Shown piece by piece: positions 23,164 to 33,250 of a DNA stretch of 64,000 nt (position 1 is its first letter; each line of letters starts with the position of its first letter). Made by a program: the position numbers and the translations under genes. A model generated the notes under the pieces. The model saw nothing but the letters and a program-made list of their open reading frames with translations. It made no database searches and had not been told where the DNA came from. Origin of the DNA: Ectobius pallidus (Eukaryota; Arthropoda; Insecta; Blattodea; Ectobiidae). The stretch covers positions 197,990,174 to 198,054,173 of the forward strand of contig CAXKWD010000003.1 of NCBI GenBank assembly GCA_964059195.1, read 5' to 3'.

Positions 23164-24200
23164 TAAAGTACGTTATAGACAGACAGATATATATTGTTTT
23201 CGTGAGCGACGGACTGTAGGTGTTACCGTTAATAAAGCGAACATCTAGGCCAAAATACACTCCCGAAATTGTGCAAACTTTTATATTTTTTGACTGATTT
23301 TTTATATTTTTATATTTTGTTTTCCAAGCGAAATCTCGAATTTTGGAAAGATGAATTTAGATAAAAGGACAAAATTTTGATGTCAGATACCTTTCAAGTT
23401 GTGAACGGAATATTGGAGACAAGTTTTCCTTATTTTTACATAAAGAAAGTTTTCTCGAAAACGGCTCTAACGATTTTCTTTAAAATTTGCACGTGGGTTG
23501 TTTATAGAGCTAAAACTTTTATTTGAAACACTTTTTCGACATAATTCTCTGAAGGGTAGTTATAAGCCACCCACTCCAAATACGCACTCTTTGCAATATA
23601 GCCTCTTGTAACGGAAAATCGTACGAAAACAAAATTTTGTATTTGGGTTAGGTACCTTTTGGGGATGTGACACGAAGATTGGCGAAAACTTTCTCTTATT
23701 TTTAAGGGGAGGCTAACTTTTATTTGGGCAGAGGAAGTTATGTGAATTATACATCAGATTTTTTTATAGGTTGAACCTAATAAATTTCATAAACAAGTAA
23801 TGTAACTATTTTACGGAACTGTATTATTAATAATCTATTCTTAAATATGCGCATATCTCAGTTCAAAATCTAGATTGAAGGAGACTTCGGAGTCAACTCA
23901 CATTCGAATTTTATTTTCGTCAGTCATGACTGCCGCAGCGGGTAGAATTGGTTGCGGCTTGTGATATAAAATATCACTGATTGTTGAAGTCTCATTTAAA
24001 TTAATAAAACTGCAGAGACAAGCATCGACAGAAATAAACACCCCTCCCCTAACCATAAAATTATTGTTCATATGAACAAAGCGGCCAGTTCAGCCGCGTT
24101 TTTTTACCGTTGTTGACAGAATTTAAAACTAAAAGAAGTTTCAATACGCATGTTGACTTGTAGAAAGTTGTAAAGCTTATTTAGTTGTCTAAAATTATAT
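23005..24200. other. hAT-D right arm: LINE-like 3' tail and AT-rich sequence
   Basis: 23080-23162 ends in GACAATAAATGC followed by (ATT)n, resembling a LINE 3' terminus on the plus strand. 23450-23490 holds TCGAAAACGGCTCTAACGAT, a phrase that recurs near 57310 (GGCTCTAACGATTTT). No gene. Confidence 0.4.
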
Positions 24201-24317
24201 TATTATTTTCTTTAAATTCTCTTGAGCGATTTTTTACTTACAAAGACATATTTTTATTTTGTCACCCCCCGGGTGACGGCACCCGGGGCGGCCCGCACCC
24301 CCCTTCCTACGCCACTG

Positions 24318-24400
24318 AATTGAGTACACCAGAGAACAGTTTTTCACAGAAGAATTTCGTGTTCATCAGCTACAAACAAATACCAGAGTGAGGTACGGTA
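24318..24400 (+). pseudogene. LINE-C RT fragment, right part
   Basis: Continues the frame of 20085-20201 across hAT-D as IEYTREQFFTEEFRVHQL, aligned by eye to LAYELTKETFFIEDI of the nested LINE. After about 24390 the similarity ends. Confidence 0.55.
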
Positions 24401-24939
24401 TGATATTAGTGTCCTTAAGGAAGAATTGGCTGGTATTAAAGAAGAATTGAAGAGAAATAGAGTCACTTTTACTGGTATGAACTTTTATCAAGCTGCTCAC
24501 AGTAGGCCTAATTCATCTTAGTGTGGCAGACGCCAAATCGTAGTATATGCAATCTCCTATCCTCCCAATATTACTACCAGCGTTTTCCTACATTTTGGTG
24601 AAGGTAATGAACGGGATTCAAACCTTAACCTCAAAAGTGCTGGCGAATCAACACAGTTCACCACCGGAGGATGAACGAATGAATGACTTGACAGCAAATA
24701 ACGGAAAGCTGAGTGTTCCCAAGGAATTAGGCAAAGTTATTCTTTTCAGTGACAGTCATGAGCGTAGTCTTCCACAAAGTGCATGTGACAAGAAAAGAGA
24801 TATCAGTATTCTAGGTTATATTAAACCTGGGACAACTAGCTCAGTGGTGGTACAAAATGACCCAGAGAAGTGTGGCAGCTTAATAAAATATGACTCTCTT
24901 GTAGGTCAAATAACAGAGCTCGTAGGCCTAACAGGTTAA
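24395..24939 (+). pseudogene. Fragment with coiled coil and SGNH-hydrolase-like motif
   Basis: About 24400-24475 reads ISVLKEELAGIKEELKRNR, a likely coiled coil. After stops, the 130-residue frame 24547-24939 contains KVILFSDSHERSLPQ and ILGYIKPGTTSSVVV. An F-S-D-S-H block followed by a K-P-G turn is reminiscent of SGNH/GDSL-type esterase domains found in some LINE ORF1 proteins. Without the downstream catalytic block this is only a suggestion. It lies inside hAT-B, right of the LINE-C fragment, and is interrupted by stops. Confidence 0.35.
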
Positions 24940-25245
24940 GTGACGTTATTACCAATAAAATAAGAAAAAACGCGACATCATAACGTATAATGAGGAGACA
25001 CTGAAAACTACGAATTCCTTCAGATATGTGGAGTCACCGCACGTTACGTTATTATGCACATCACAAGTATAGGCTATGTAATATAGGGCTACTGATTTGG
25101 CCTAAATAAAGTCAGTATTTGTGATGAAGAAAATTATCTGCAATAAAAACGTATTCAAATGCTTCCCACAGACCACCACAGATAGGACTACCTCCTGTGT
25201 TGCCAGATTTCAAGCAGCATGGCTTGTAAGATATAGAAGGCAGTG

Positions 25246-25450
25246 GTACCGGTCATGAAGGTCGTCGTTATGCAGTTTTCTCCAGTCCCCATTTTTATCC
25301 CTCTTGCGCCCAAATATTTCCCCAAGCCCCCTGTTTCCGAACACTCTCAGATTATGTTCTTCCCAAAGAGTAAGGACCATGTCTCACATCCATATAACAC
25401 AATCGGCAGGATAATTATAAAAGATATATACAATTGGAAATAAGAAACAG
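25246..25450 (-). pseudogene. Non-LTR RT C-terminus, upstream half (split by hAT-B)
   Basis: The minus strand reads PIVLYGCETWSL and, after a frameshift, EHNLRVFGNRGLGEIFGRKR then NGDWRKLHNDDLHDRY. This is the standard Y-G-C-E-T-W ... E-H-x-L-R-V-F-E-N ... W-R-K-L-H-N-x-E-L-H series of insect LINE ORF2 proteins. It stops at the hAT-B border and resumes at 19949. Confidence 0.88.
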
Positions 25451-26095
25451 TTTGAAAGAGGGACTCTTCTTCAAAAATAAAAAGGTTCACGATGTTGTAA
25501 GAACATATTATAGCAGGCATTAAAGAAAAATCCACAATTTCAGATGAATCAGAATTTGTTCAAGTGGAAACTAAATTTTACAATGACCGGTGTCCACGTC
25601 ACATCCAAACAATATCTCAGGTAAGCCTTCACGTATTGTTAAAAGTACTGAAACCAGAAAAGCAAATCTACACCCGAATTTCATGTTTAGGTGCTTCGCC
25701 CATTTTTTATGTGAACTTGTATTGTCCCATTATTTACATAACGTAATAGCCAGTGTAGCCAGTCAGTGCCTCACCTGCTAAGTAAATAGCCTACGTCCAC
25801 TCCTCAACATTGCAGTAGTTCTTCGCATTTTCTACATCCCAAATAGCTCATCTTACACAGCCTATTGTAATTCGTGGCTAAACTAATAATTTTCCACTTT
25901 ATGATTAAATTTTCTTGGACTGAAGTCGATATTATACTTATGTCAAATACATTTCCAAAATATTAATAAACCAAGGACTCACGGACATCATCCCATCTGC
26001 ACGTCCAACAATTTAAAATATCGATGGATTACGGAGTAAAATCTTATCATCCAAGCACCAAGAGAATATCAACATGTGATGTGTTTGTTATTTCT
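25451..26095. other. Unassigned spacer
   Basis: May include degraded upstream LINE sequence (to about 25535). Small ORFs here are not convincing. Confidence 0.35.
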
Positions 26096-26410
26096 TCTTC
26101 TTCTTCTTCTTCTTCTTCTTTAACAACAGGGTTTAGGCCTACTGGCCTGTTCCGTCTCCAGATTAAAACTGGTCACTACACCTTTTTCTAGGTCTTCCTT
26201 ACATTTCTTTGACCTCTTGGTTTATATTGTAATGCTTTGAAGGCTGAAGGGTATGCGGCTTCTATCCATTCTCATTTCATGCTCTCTCCAATTATTTGAA
26301 TAATTGTTTATTATTTGAATTACATTTTCTATTTGTAGTTGATTCCTTATATCTTCATTTCTTTGATGATCTAATAAAGAGTACCCCGCTAACAGTCTTA
26401 ACAATCTCAT
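26096..26410 (-). pseudogene. LINE 3' end with (GAA)n tail
   Basis: The minus-strand frame 26410-26222 reads RLLRLLAGYSLLDHQRNEDI and later NWREHEMRMDRSRIPF, matching the C-terminal layout L-A-G-Y-x-L-x-D-x-x-x-N-E-D-I ... W-x-x-H-x-x-R-M-D of LINE ORF2. It continues past a stop with PRGQRNVRKT. The transcript end is (GAA)n, seen as (TTC)n at 26096-26119. 5'-truncated. Confidence 0.8.
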
Positions 26411-26634
26411 ATGTTTGTTATTTTATCATTTAATTTAAGAATTTATGGTAACAAGCTTTTAAAAATTTTGACAATTGGTTGGTGGATTATCACCACTGCT
26501 GCTAAGCAGATTATATATTTGATTCTTGTTTCTTATGTATACATAGTTTACAATAAGCAACAGTTAAAACACAGTTATTTTAGCCTATATTAGGAAACTA
26601 ATGTTTTTTAAATAAAGTATTGTAGTATGCAATT

Positions 26635-26965
26635 AGCTCCAGGGGATGTGTTCGCTCCTTTCACACAGCGGGCCCGGGTTCGAATGTGGGGTAACTTTAG
26701 GCTCTTGTGAGCCCCGGATATCAACTGGCCGGATATCATCTTCATCCTATCCTCGCCTTGTTCAGAATGAGAGTGTGTGAGAATGTGTGTCGAAGGTAAC
26801 CCCGGCGTAGAGCCGATTCCTCGCCCGGGGAGGCCCTCCATGTCCTTGTATACTGTATAGTCACAAAAGTATTTATGTGATCAATAGATAATCCCTTCCC
26901 CGACAGGTAGCTGAACTATTTGCGGGTGCGTAATTCCTAAAAGGGGGGAGGAACAGGTAAACTAC

Positions 26966-27045
<80 letters not shown>

Positions 27046-27050
27046 CAGAC
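26635..27050 (+). mobile_element. tRNA-derived SINE, 5'-damaged, with (GAAA)n tail
   Basis: Shares its body with the SINE at 62554-62958: GGGGATG, GCGGGCCCGGGTTCGA (B box), GGATATCATC, CTCCATGTCCTTGT and TAGATAATC. The A-box region is replaced by unrelated bases. It ends in a (GAAA)n microsatellite, about 26970-27045. Confidence 0.75.
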
Positions 27051-27522
27051 AGAAAATTAAACTTTGTTAAAACTCAAGCAGTCCTATCAAGCTCAATAAA
27101 TGAAGCAATACGTGAATTCCTGCTTGGTTTATCTGGCACTATTATCATTGGGTGGAGTGAATAAAAATTGAGTAGTTACTACTAGTAATAAGTACTAGTA
27201 GTAGTAATTACTTTCAGTAGTTACTTACAAGTACCAGCTTTTACTTAATTTTGAGTGAATAACCTTATACTAGTACTTATAAGTTAATACTAGTGAAAAT
27301 CAGTAGTTACTATCTGCTTAGCTGTGCAATCTACATGTAGTTGGCCATGATTACTTAAAGTAGGCCATGATATCTAAATAATAAGAGGAAGTGTCTGTCT
27401 GTTTGTCTGAGTGCGATACATAGCCAAATCTAGGGCATGCAGAGATCTTAAATTTTTAACATAGATGGACTAAAGGATGTCTGAATTCACCTTAAAGCCG
27501 GATTTTCAATTTTTTCTTTTGT

Positions 27523-27673
27523 TCGCGATTTATGAGCTCCCCCCCCCCCCCCCCCCAGAACTGTCAAAAAACTTTTTTTCCACTATTGCAGCATCAGATT
27601 TTGTTCGCGATTTATGAGCCCCCCCCCCCCCCCAGAACTGTCAAAAAACTTTTTTTCCACTATTGCAGCATCA
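27523..27673. repeat. Two-copy tandem duplication with poly-C tracts
   Basis: A unit of about 76 bp, TTTTGTTCGCGATTTATGAG, then a C-run of about 15-20, then AGAACTGTCAAAAAAC and CACTATTGCAGCATCAGATT, occurs twice in direct succession. The copies differ mainly in C-run length. Confidence 0.85.
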
Positions 27674-28090
27674 GATTTTAGTAATAGGCTACTTTTCAAT
27701 TGTAAAATTAATAAGTACTCTTCCTCTTTTGCCATAGCAACTGGGGAAGAAGAGCATTGCGGAATATAATTTTTACATAACGCATGGAGATGTCGATTGC
27801 TTTGATTTTGTTAGCCCACTCTACATGATTTATTTGTTTATAACATTACAGCACGAAGAGAGCTGAAATTTTTAACATAGGTGGACAGAAGAGAGATTAT
27901 GAAAGTAGTTCTGAATGGGAAACATTGCTCGATTTGGACGAAACTCACTGTGCAGGGGAGGGGGTTGAGCCTGGAACTCGAATTTGAGATCATTTCTTTC
28001 CCTACGGTGTACTCTAATCATAGAATGCACCCCAAAGCTGCATGTTTTTAAAATTATTAATCTTTTAATTGTTTATGAATGATTTGCATT

Positions 28091-29189
28091 TGTTGGAGAA
28101 AGCTAAGGGTTCTACTAGCATTATTTTACATGTCTAGTAACAGTGCATATTCAAATGTTCCGCTCAGTGCATTTTTCCCTCTCAGCGCATTGATATGAGT
28201 ATAAGCCCGCTTATTTCTGTGAATCCCCGTTGCAGAGGCAGGTGCAGCCTTAGCATCAGCGTGACATCATAGCGTCCTGCCAAGAGTTAGTTAGCAGCGA
28301 GCCTTCAAGCACGAGAGACGTGCTGGAGCGCCGTCCAGAATTACCGCCAATTTCATACAATAGAACAGAGGTTTTCTATTAAGTATCGAATAAATCCATA
28401 ATACTTCTATTTATAAGTATTATCGTGTGATATTAAGTAATTTCTACTAGTTACAGTATATTCAGTATTAAGCCTGCAGTTACACGATCAAGTCACGGTC
28501 TGACACTGCTCCGATTCTAGTAACAAAAGCCAGTTCGCGCTCTTTGTATTTTACTAGAAATCATTGGAATAAAACTTCCTCATAAGTTTTATTAATTTCA
28601 AGTAAATTACTTATACATAATTTACTTATTCGCCGTATTATAAGTTCATTAGATTCACTTATTGGTTCCAAGTTAAGTACATAGCGTGTGACGTCATCAC
28701 TCACCAAGAAGCTCTAAAACGTGAACAATCAAGTGTTAATAACTTAAAATACATACATTCTACAACAATTTTTATTACCGTTAAATTGATATATAATTCA
28801 TTAGTAAATTACAAAATTTACTAAATTACTTCTAGTGGTGCAATCTGGTTCGCGCCAAATTCCAATTCATTGTTTCAACGTGTTTATTCAACTATTATTC
28901 AGTGTTCACCTATTATTTCTTCGAGTGGCTACAAGTATTAATAAAGTGCAAGTATTTCATTACATTCTAGATTGTTTAACCAATATGTTTCCTTTGATCT
29001 CTGTACCCAGTGACCTCGTGATATAGTCCCTTCTTGCTCTAAATGGTCCTCCGAAATCTTATACTTCTCACATGTACATTGTTTCATACTTACATGAAGC
29101 TACCTTATTAAGCTATCCTACATTTATCCTCTCACGGATATTATCGTCCAATCCCTAACATTGGTCCTCTCACGAGCCAGTCCCAAACA
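28091..29189 (+). repeat. Left (5') LTR of the BEL element
   Basis: Starts TGTTGGAGAAAG and ends GTCCCAAACA (TG...CA). I saw no mismatch to the right LTR. Confidence 0.93.
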
Positions 29190-29484
29190 TTGGTCCTTTA
29201 CCGGGCAGGATCATATTGGTACAATCATATTACATACTTGTATTCGCAAATACCGTTTCTCGAGTTCGTCTCATTCATCTGTGCTTCCGCGTCGGTCAGT
29301 TCGTGAGTTCCAGCAACCCTGAACTTCGCATCGAGGACAGCATCATAGCAGCAGTGATTCGACTCATCGTGGGATTCCGGTCACCAGCGAACTTCAAGAA
29401 AGCAGTGAACAGCTGACTCACATGTATCATCGTGCAGCGGTGTTAGCATCTCATCTTTAAATTTCAAGTAACAACTCATCTATC

Positions 29485-31536
29485 ATGGAAAGTGACTTGA
29501 GAGATTTAAAGAAGAAAAGGGGTTTTCTTAAAAGAAAATTCACATTGATACAGAAATATTGTGACAGCCTTTCAGAAGAAGTTGATGTGTTTCAACTGAA
29601 AGTTGAATTTGACAACCTTCAAGAGCTGTGGGAGAAATTTGAATGTTTACAAGCTCAAATTGAATCCCTCATCGAAGCCGAAGAGGAAATAGATGGTCAT
29701 ATGCAATACTATGAAGAAATAAGAAACAGCTATCGAGTGTTGAAAGCTAAACTCAGTGGTCTTCTGTTTCTACACGAGCAGCAAGTGCATAGTGCGAACT
29801 CTGTGAACAGTCAACGATCTAATCACAGTGGTAACTCTCATCACACATGTCAGTCTTCTAATTCACAATGCAACAATAGAAATATACAATTGCCAAGAAT
29901 TCAAATTCCTGTATTCACTGGAGATGTGACTAACTTCAAACACTATCACGACACTTTCAGTAGTTTAGTGGTGAACAATGATTCATTGGATCCCATCCAG
30001 AAATACCATTATTTGCTGAGTTCTGTGAAGGGACAAGCCCACGCGCTCCTTCAGAATCTTCCAGTCACGAATGAGAATTTTCCAATAGCATGGAATTTAT
30101 TGTGTGCAAGATATGATAATACTAGAGTTATTGCCACAGCTCACATCAAAAATCTACTTTCATTACCAATAATGAAAGATGAAAATGTTACAGACTTGCG
30201 AAACCTGCTAAATCAGTTTCAAAGCAATCTTAACGCCATCGAAGCCCTCAATCTTGAAATCCCATTACACGAAGTCATGTTTATTCAATTAATATTGGAT
30301 CATCTTGGTGAGACTACACGTAAAGAATGGGAAAGTAAAATTGACTCAAAAAAGTTCACATCACTTCAAGAGTTGATGAACTTCCTAGAAGCCAAGGCTC
30401 ATTCATTAGAAGTGTTATCCAATTCCAACAATGTGTCCAGCCCATCACCTGCAAGAAAGGTTGAGCTGCGATCGCCACAATACACTGTCCGAGAGCAGCG
30501 ACAGTCGTACGAAGGTACAAGCAGATTATCGTGTGCCTATTGTCAACGCAATCACAAGCTGTATCATTGTGATGAATTCCGGCAAATTCCAGTCAATGAG
30601 CGATGGAATTTCGTCAAGTCACAGCACCTGTGTGTCAATTGTTTCTCATCAAATCATACGGTACAACAGTGCAATTTAGAATCTTTCTGTGGTTGTCAAC
30701 AATCAGTCCACAGTCAACTTCTGCATCGTGACATGAATACGGTTTCGCTTCAAGATGATGAAAACTTAACGACAGACGAAGAAACAGAAATGCATTCTTT
30801 CGTTGTCACGAGCAAACCTAAACATCAGCAAACTTGTTCTCTGTGTAAACGAAACCACTCGTTACATAAGTGCAAAAATTTCCGCAAATTCACAGTGCAA
30901 CAACGATGGAGTTGTGCACGATCGAACCACTTGTGCTTTAATTGCTTCTCCACAGAACACAAGGTACAAGAGTGTGAATTGCCTTCTTACTGTAAATGTG
31001 ACTTAAAACATAGCAAGCTACTGCATTTTACAGTTAAGCAAGAAAAATCAACAGCATACGCCCTCACATGCTTTAACATCAGTCGAAGTCAACAGAGCAC
31101 TTCACTACAGAGCAATTCTAACCAAGCTAGAATTCAAAACAATTCAAGCAAGGCCTCTCATCACATGCAGAGCAAACGCTTCGAGACAAACCGACCCAGT
31201 GCAGCGGTCAAACCAGTTCGCAATAGCTTCGCTTCCTTCAAACACAGGAACGAATATTTGCACCCATCTATTCATAATAAATCTTTCAGCAGTCAAGGGA
31301 GATTTAAAACAAGTGATAGTGTAAATACAAGAGGTAAATCAGATCCTTTTTACCGATCTTTACATTCGCAAATCAACACTCAGCAGTGTCTGTCTTCAGA
31401 GCGAAACAACACTCCGCAGTGTCTGCATTCATCGAAAAACAACACTCAGTGTCTGTCTTCAGAGCGAAACAACACTCGGCAGTGTCTGTTCTCATCTAGA
31501 AACAATACAAAGCAGTGTATCTCATCTTCCAAATAG
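29485..31536 (+). CDS. BEL/Pao gag polyprotein with two zinc-finger modules
   Basis: 683 residues, uninterrupted. Residues about 1-100 are charged and coiled-coil-like. Residues about 130-300 match the BEL/Pao gag core (DUF1759-like): LPRIQIPVFTGDVTNFKHYH, then HYLLSSVKGQAHALLQNLPV and IAWNLLCARYDN. Two related Cys/His modules follow, near residues 350-395 (CAYCQRNH ... CVNCFSSNH) and 450-500 (CSLCKRNH ... CFNCFSTEH), spaced about 100 residues, as if duplicated. The tail (from about residue 630) repeats an 11-residue SSERNNTxQCL-type unit. BEL gag is normally fused to or followed by protease-RT; here it ends at a TAG-type stop and only about 600 bp of non-coding sequence remains. Capsid formation and RNA binding are inferred from the family. 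Confidence 0.92.
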   Translation: MESDLRDLKKKRGFLKRKFTLIQKYCDSLSEEVDVFQLKVEFDNLQELWEKFECLQAQIESLIEAEEEIDGHMQYYEEIRNSYRVLKAKLSGLLFLHEQQVHSANSVNSQRSNHSGNSHHTCQSSNSQCNNRNIQLPRIQIPVFTGDVTNFKHYHDTFSSLVVNNDSLDPIQKYHYLLSSVKGQAHALLQNLPVTNENFPIAWNLLCARYDNTRVIATAHIKNLLSLPIMKDENVTDLRNLLNQFQSNLNAIEALNLEIPLHEVMFIQLILDHLGETTRKEWESKIDSKKFTSLQELMNFLEAKAHSLEVLSNSNNVSSPSPARKVELRSPQYTVREQRQSYEGTSRLSCAYCQRNHKLYHCDEFRQIPVNERWNFVKSQHLCVNCFSSNHTVQQCNLESFCGCQQSVHSQLLHRDMNTVSLQDDENLTTDEETEMHSFVVTSKPKHQQTCSLCKRNHSLHKCKNFRKFTVQQRWSCARSNHLCFNCFSTEHKVQECELPSYCKCDLKHSKLLHFTVKQEKSTAYALTCFNISRSQQSTSLQSNSNQARIQNNSSKASHHMQSKRFETNRPSAAVKPVRNSFASFKHRNEYLHPSIHNKSFSSQGRFKTSDSVNTRGKSDPFYRSLHSQINTQQCLSSERNNTPQCLHSSKNNTQCLSSERNNTRQCLFSSRNNTKQCISSSK

Positions 31537-32146
31537 TGAAAAGCTATTTACTTGCATCATCTGCATATGTCCAGTTTAGAGCTACCATGTTAGCAAGAAA
31601 TCTACATGTAGCCAAACCGTTACACTGTGAGATATGTAAGAAAGCAACTTTTCAGCACTGTTTGTGTTAAAATCTTTCTACATTATGGCAAGATACCATG
31701 TTAGTAATATAAGATCATCAGCTGTGCCCTGAATGATATAAAGAAATCATCAAGCATTTCTTCAACAAGTTTCTACAGATTGTGTTTCAACAAGCCACCT
31801 GATCTACACTACAAGTTCCTGAATCAGCTGTTGAGCACAAGTCGAAGTCTTCACTTATGGATGCTACAACAACAGGTTGGATTCCAGCCAGTATTCAACT
31901 AGACCTTCACAACCTTGCGTGTGTCGCTAGTCTAAATAGTGTAGAGTCAGTGCTTCAATGTTAAATTAGTGCTTTTCTATTCAATATCCTATTCTTGCAA
32001 TATGTGTAAGAAGGCATATTTTCAACACATATCACATGTATACATCCAATTAGAATCAGTGATTGTTTTGTGTATATGTAAGTTTTTATTATAGCTTTCT
32101 CCTTAGTTATTTTTCTTAAAATTAATATTTTAACGGGGGGAGTCTA
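31537..32146 (+). other. BEL non-coding region and polypurine tract
   Basis: No open frame where pol would be expected. Ends AACGGGGGGAGTCTA directly before the right LTR. Confidence 0.7.
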
Positions 32147-33245
32147 TGTTGGAGAAAGCTAAGGGTTCTACTAGCATTATTTTACATGTCTAGTAACAGT
32201 GCATATTCAAATGTTCCGCTCAGTGCATTTTTCCCTCTCAGCGCATTGATATGAGTATAAGCCCGCTTATTTCTGTGAATCCCCGTTGCAGAGGCAGGTG
32301 CAGCCTTAGCATCAGCGTGACATCATAGCGTCCTGCCAAGAGTTAGTTAGCAGCGAGCCTTCAAGCACGAGAGACGTGCTGGAGCGCCGTCCAGAATTAC
32401 CGCCAATTTCATACAATAGAACAGAGGTTTTCTATTAAGTATCGAATAAATCCATAATACTTCTATTTATAAGTATTATCGTGTGATATTAAGTAATTTC
32501 TACTAGTTACAGTATATTCAGTATTAAGCCTGCAGTTACACGATCAAGTCACGGTCTGACACTGCTCCGATTCTAGTAACAAAAGCCAGTTCGCGCTCTT
32601 TGTATTTTACTAGAAATCATTGGAATAAAACTTCCTCATAAGTTTTATTAATTTCAAGTAAATTACTTATACATAATTTACTTATTCGCCGTATTATAAG
32701 TTCATTAGATTCACTTATTGGTTCCAAGTTAAGTACATAGCGTGTGACGTCATCACTCACCAAGAAGCTCTAAAACGTGAACAATCAAGTGTTAATAACT
32801 TAAAATACATACATTCTACAACAATTTTTATTACCGTTAAATTGATATATAATTCATTAGTAAATTACAAAATTTACTAAATTACTTCTAGTGGTGCAAT
32901 CTGGTTCGCGCCAAATTCCAATTCATTGTTTCAACGTGTTTATTCAACTATTATTCAGTGTTCACCTATTATTTCTTCGAGTGGCTACAAGTATTAATAA
33001 AGTGCAAGTATTTCATTACATTCTAGATTGTTTAACCAATATGTTTCCTTTGATCTCTGTACCCAGTGACCTCGTGATATAGTCCCTTCTTGCTCTAAAT
33101 GGTCCTCCGAAATCTTATACTTCTCACATGTACATTGTTTCATACTTACATGAAGCTACCTTATTAAGCTATCCTACATTTATCCTCTCACGGATATTAT
33201 CGTCCAATCCCTAACATTGGTCCTCTCACGAGCCAGTCCCAAACA
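32147..33245 (+). repeat. Right (3') LTR of the BEL element
   Basis: Same 1099-bp sequence as the left LTR, followed by the TSD GCATT. Confidence 0.93.
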
Positions 33246-33250
33246 GCATT

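Larger units (their letters stand above)
20210..24317. mobile_element. hAT-like element D (inner), TSD AATTGAGT
   Basis: The ends CAGTGGCGTAG and CTACGCCACTG are exact inverse copies. The 8-bp repeat AATTGAGT is perfect at 20202-20209 and 24318-24325. Subterminal C-runs and GTACCCGGTGCGG-like words occur on both sides. The 4108 bp contain a 2.4-kb LINE insertion, a LINE 3'-like tail with (ATT)n at about 23112-23162, and about 1 kb of unidentified AT-rich sequence. Confidence 0.92.
19950..25245. mobile_element. hAT-like element B (outer), splitting a LINE gene
   Basis: The left end CACTGTCTTCTTTATTTCTT is matched, inverted, at the right (25180-25245). About 70-90 bp of each terminus, including AAGCCATGCTG and AAATCTGGCAACA, are inverse copies. 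GTACCGG flanks both sides (19943-19949 and 25246-25252). Removing the element and one GTACCGG copy rejoins the two LINE halves in frame (LHDRY + SSPD). Of 5296 bp, 4108 belong to a nested hAT. No transposase of its own was recognised. A single-end copy is at 61073-61168. Confidence 0.82.
28091..33245 (+). mobile_element. BEL/Pao LTR retrotransposon lacking pol, TSD GCATT
   Basis: Two LTRs of 1099 bp enclose 2957 bp. The 5-bp TSD GCATT is perfect at 28086-28090 and 33246-33250. After the left LTR a tRNA-primer-site-like TGGTCCTTTACCGGGCAG starts at 29191; before the right LTR lies the purine tract GGGGGGAG (about 32135-32142). The only gene is a BEL-type gag. Identical LTRs at constant offset 4056 imply a very recent insertion. 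With no protease, RT, RNase H or integrase it must use enzymes of an autonomous relative. Confidence 0.93.

Noticed and set aside
29216..29416. 66-residue ORF upstream of the BEL gag
   Set aside because: Lies in the element leader, without motifs or homology to gag.
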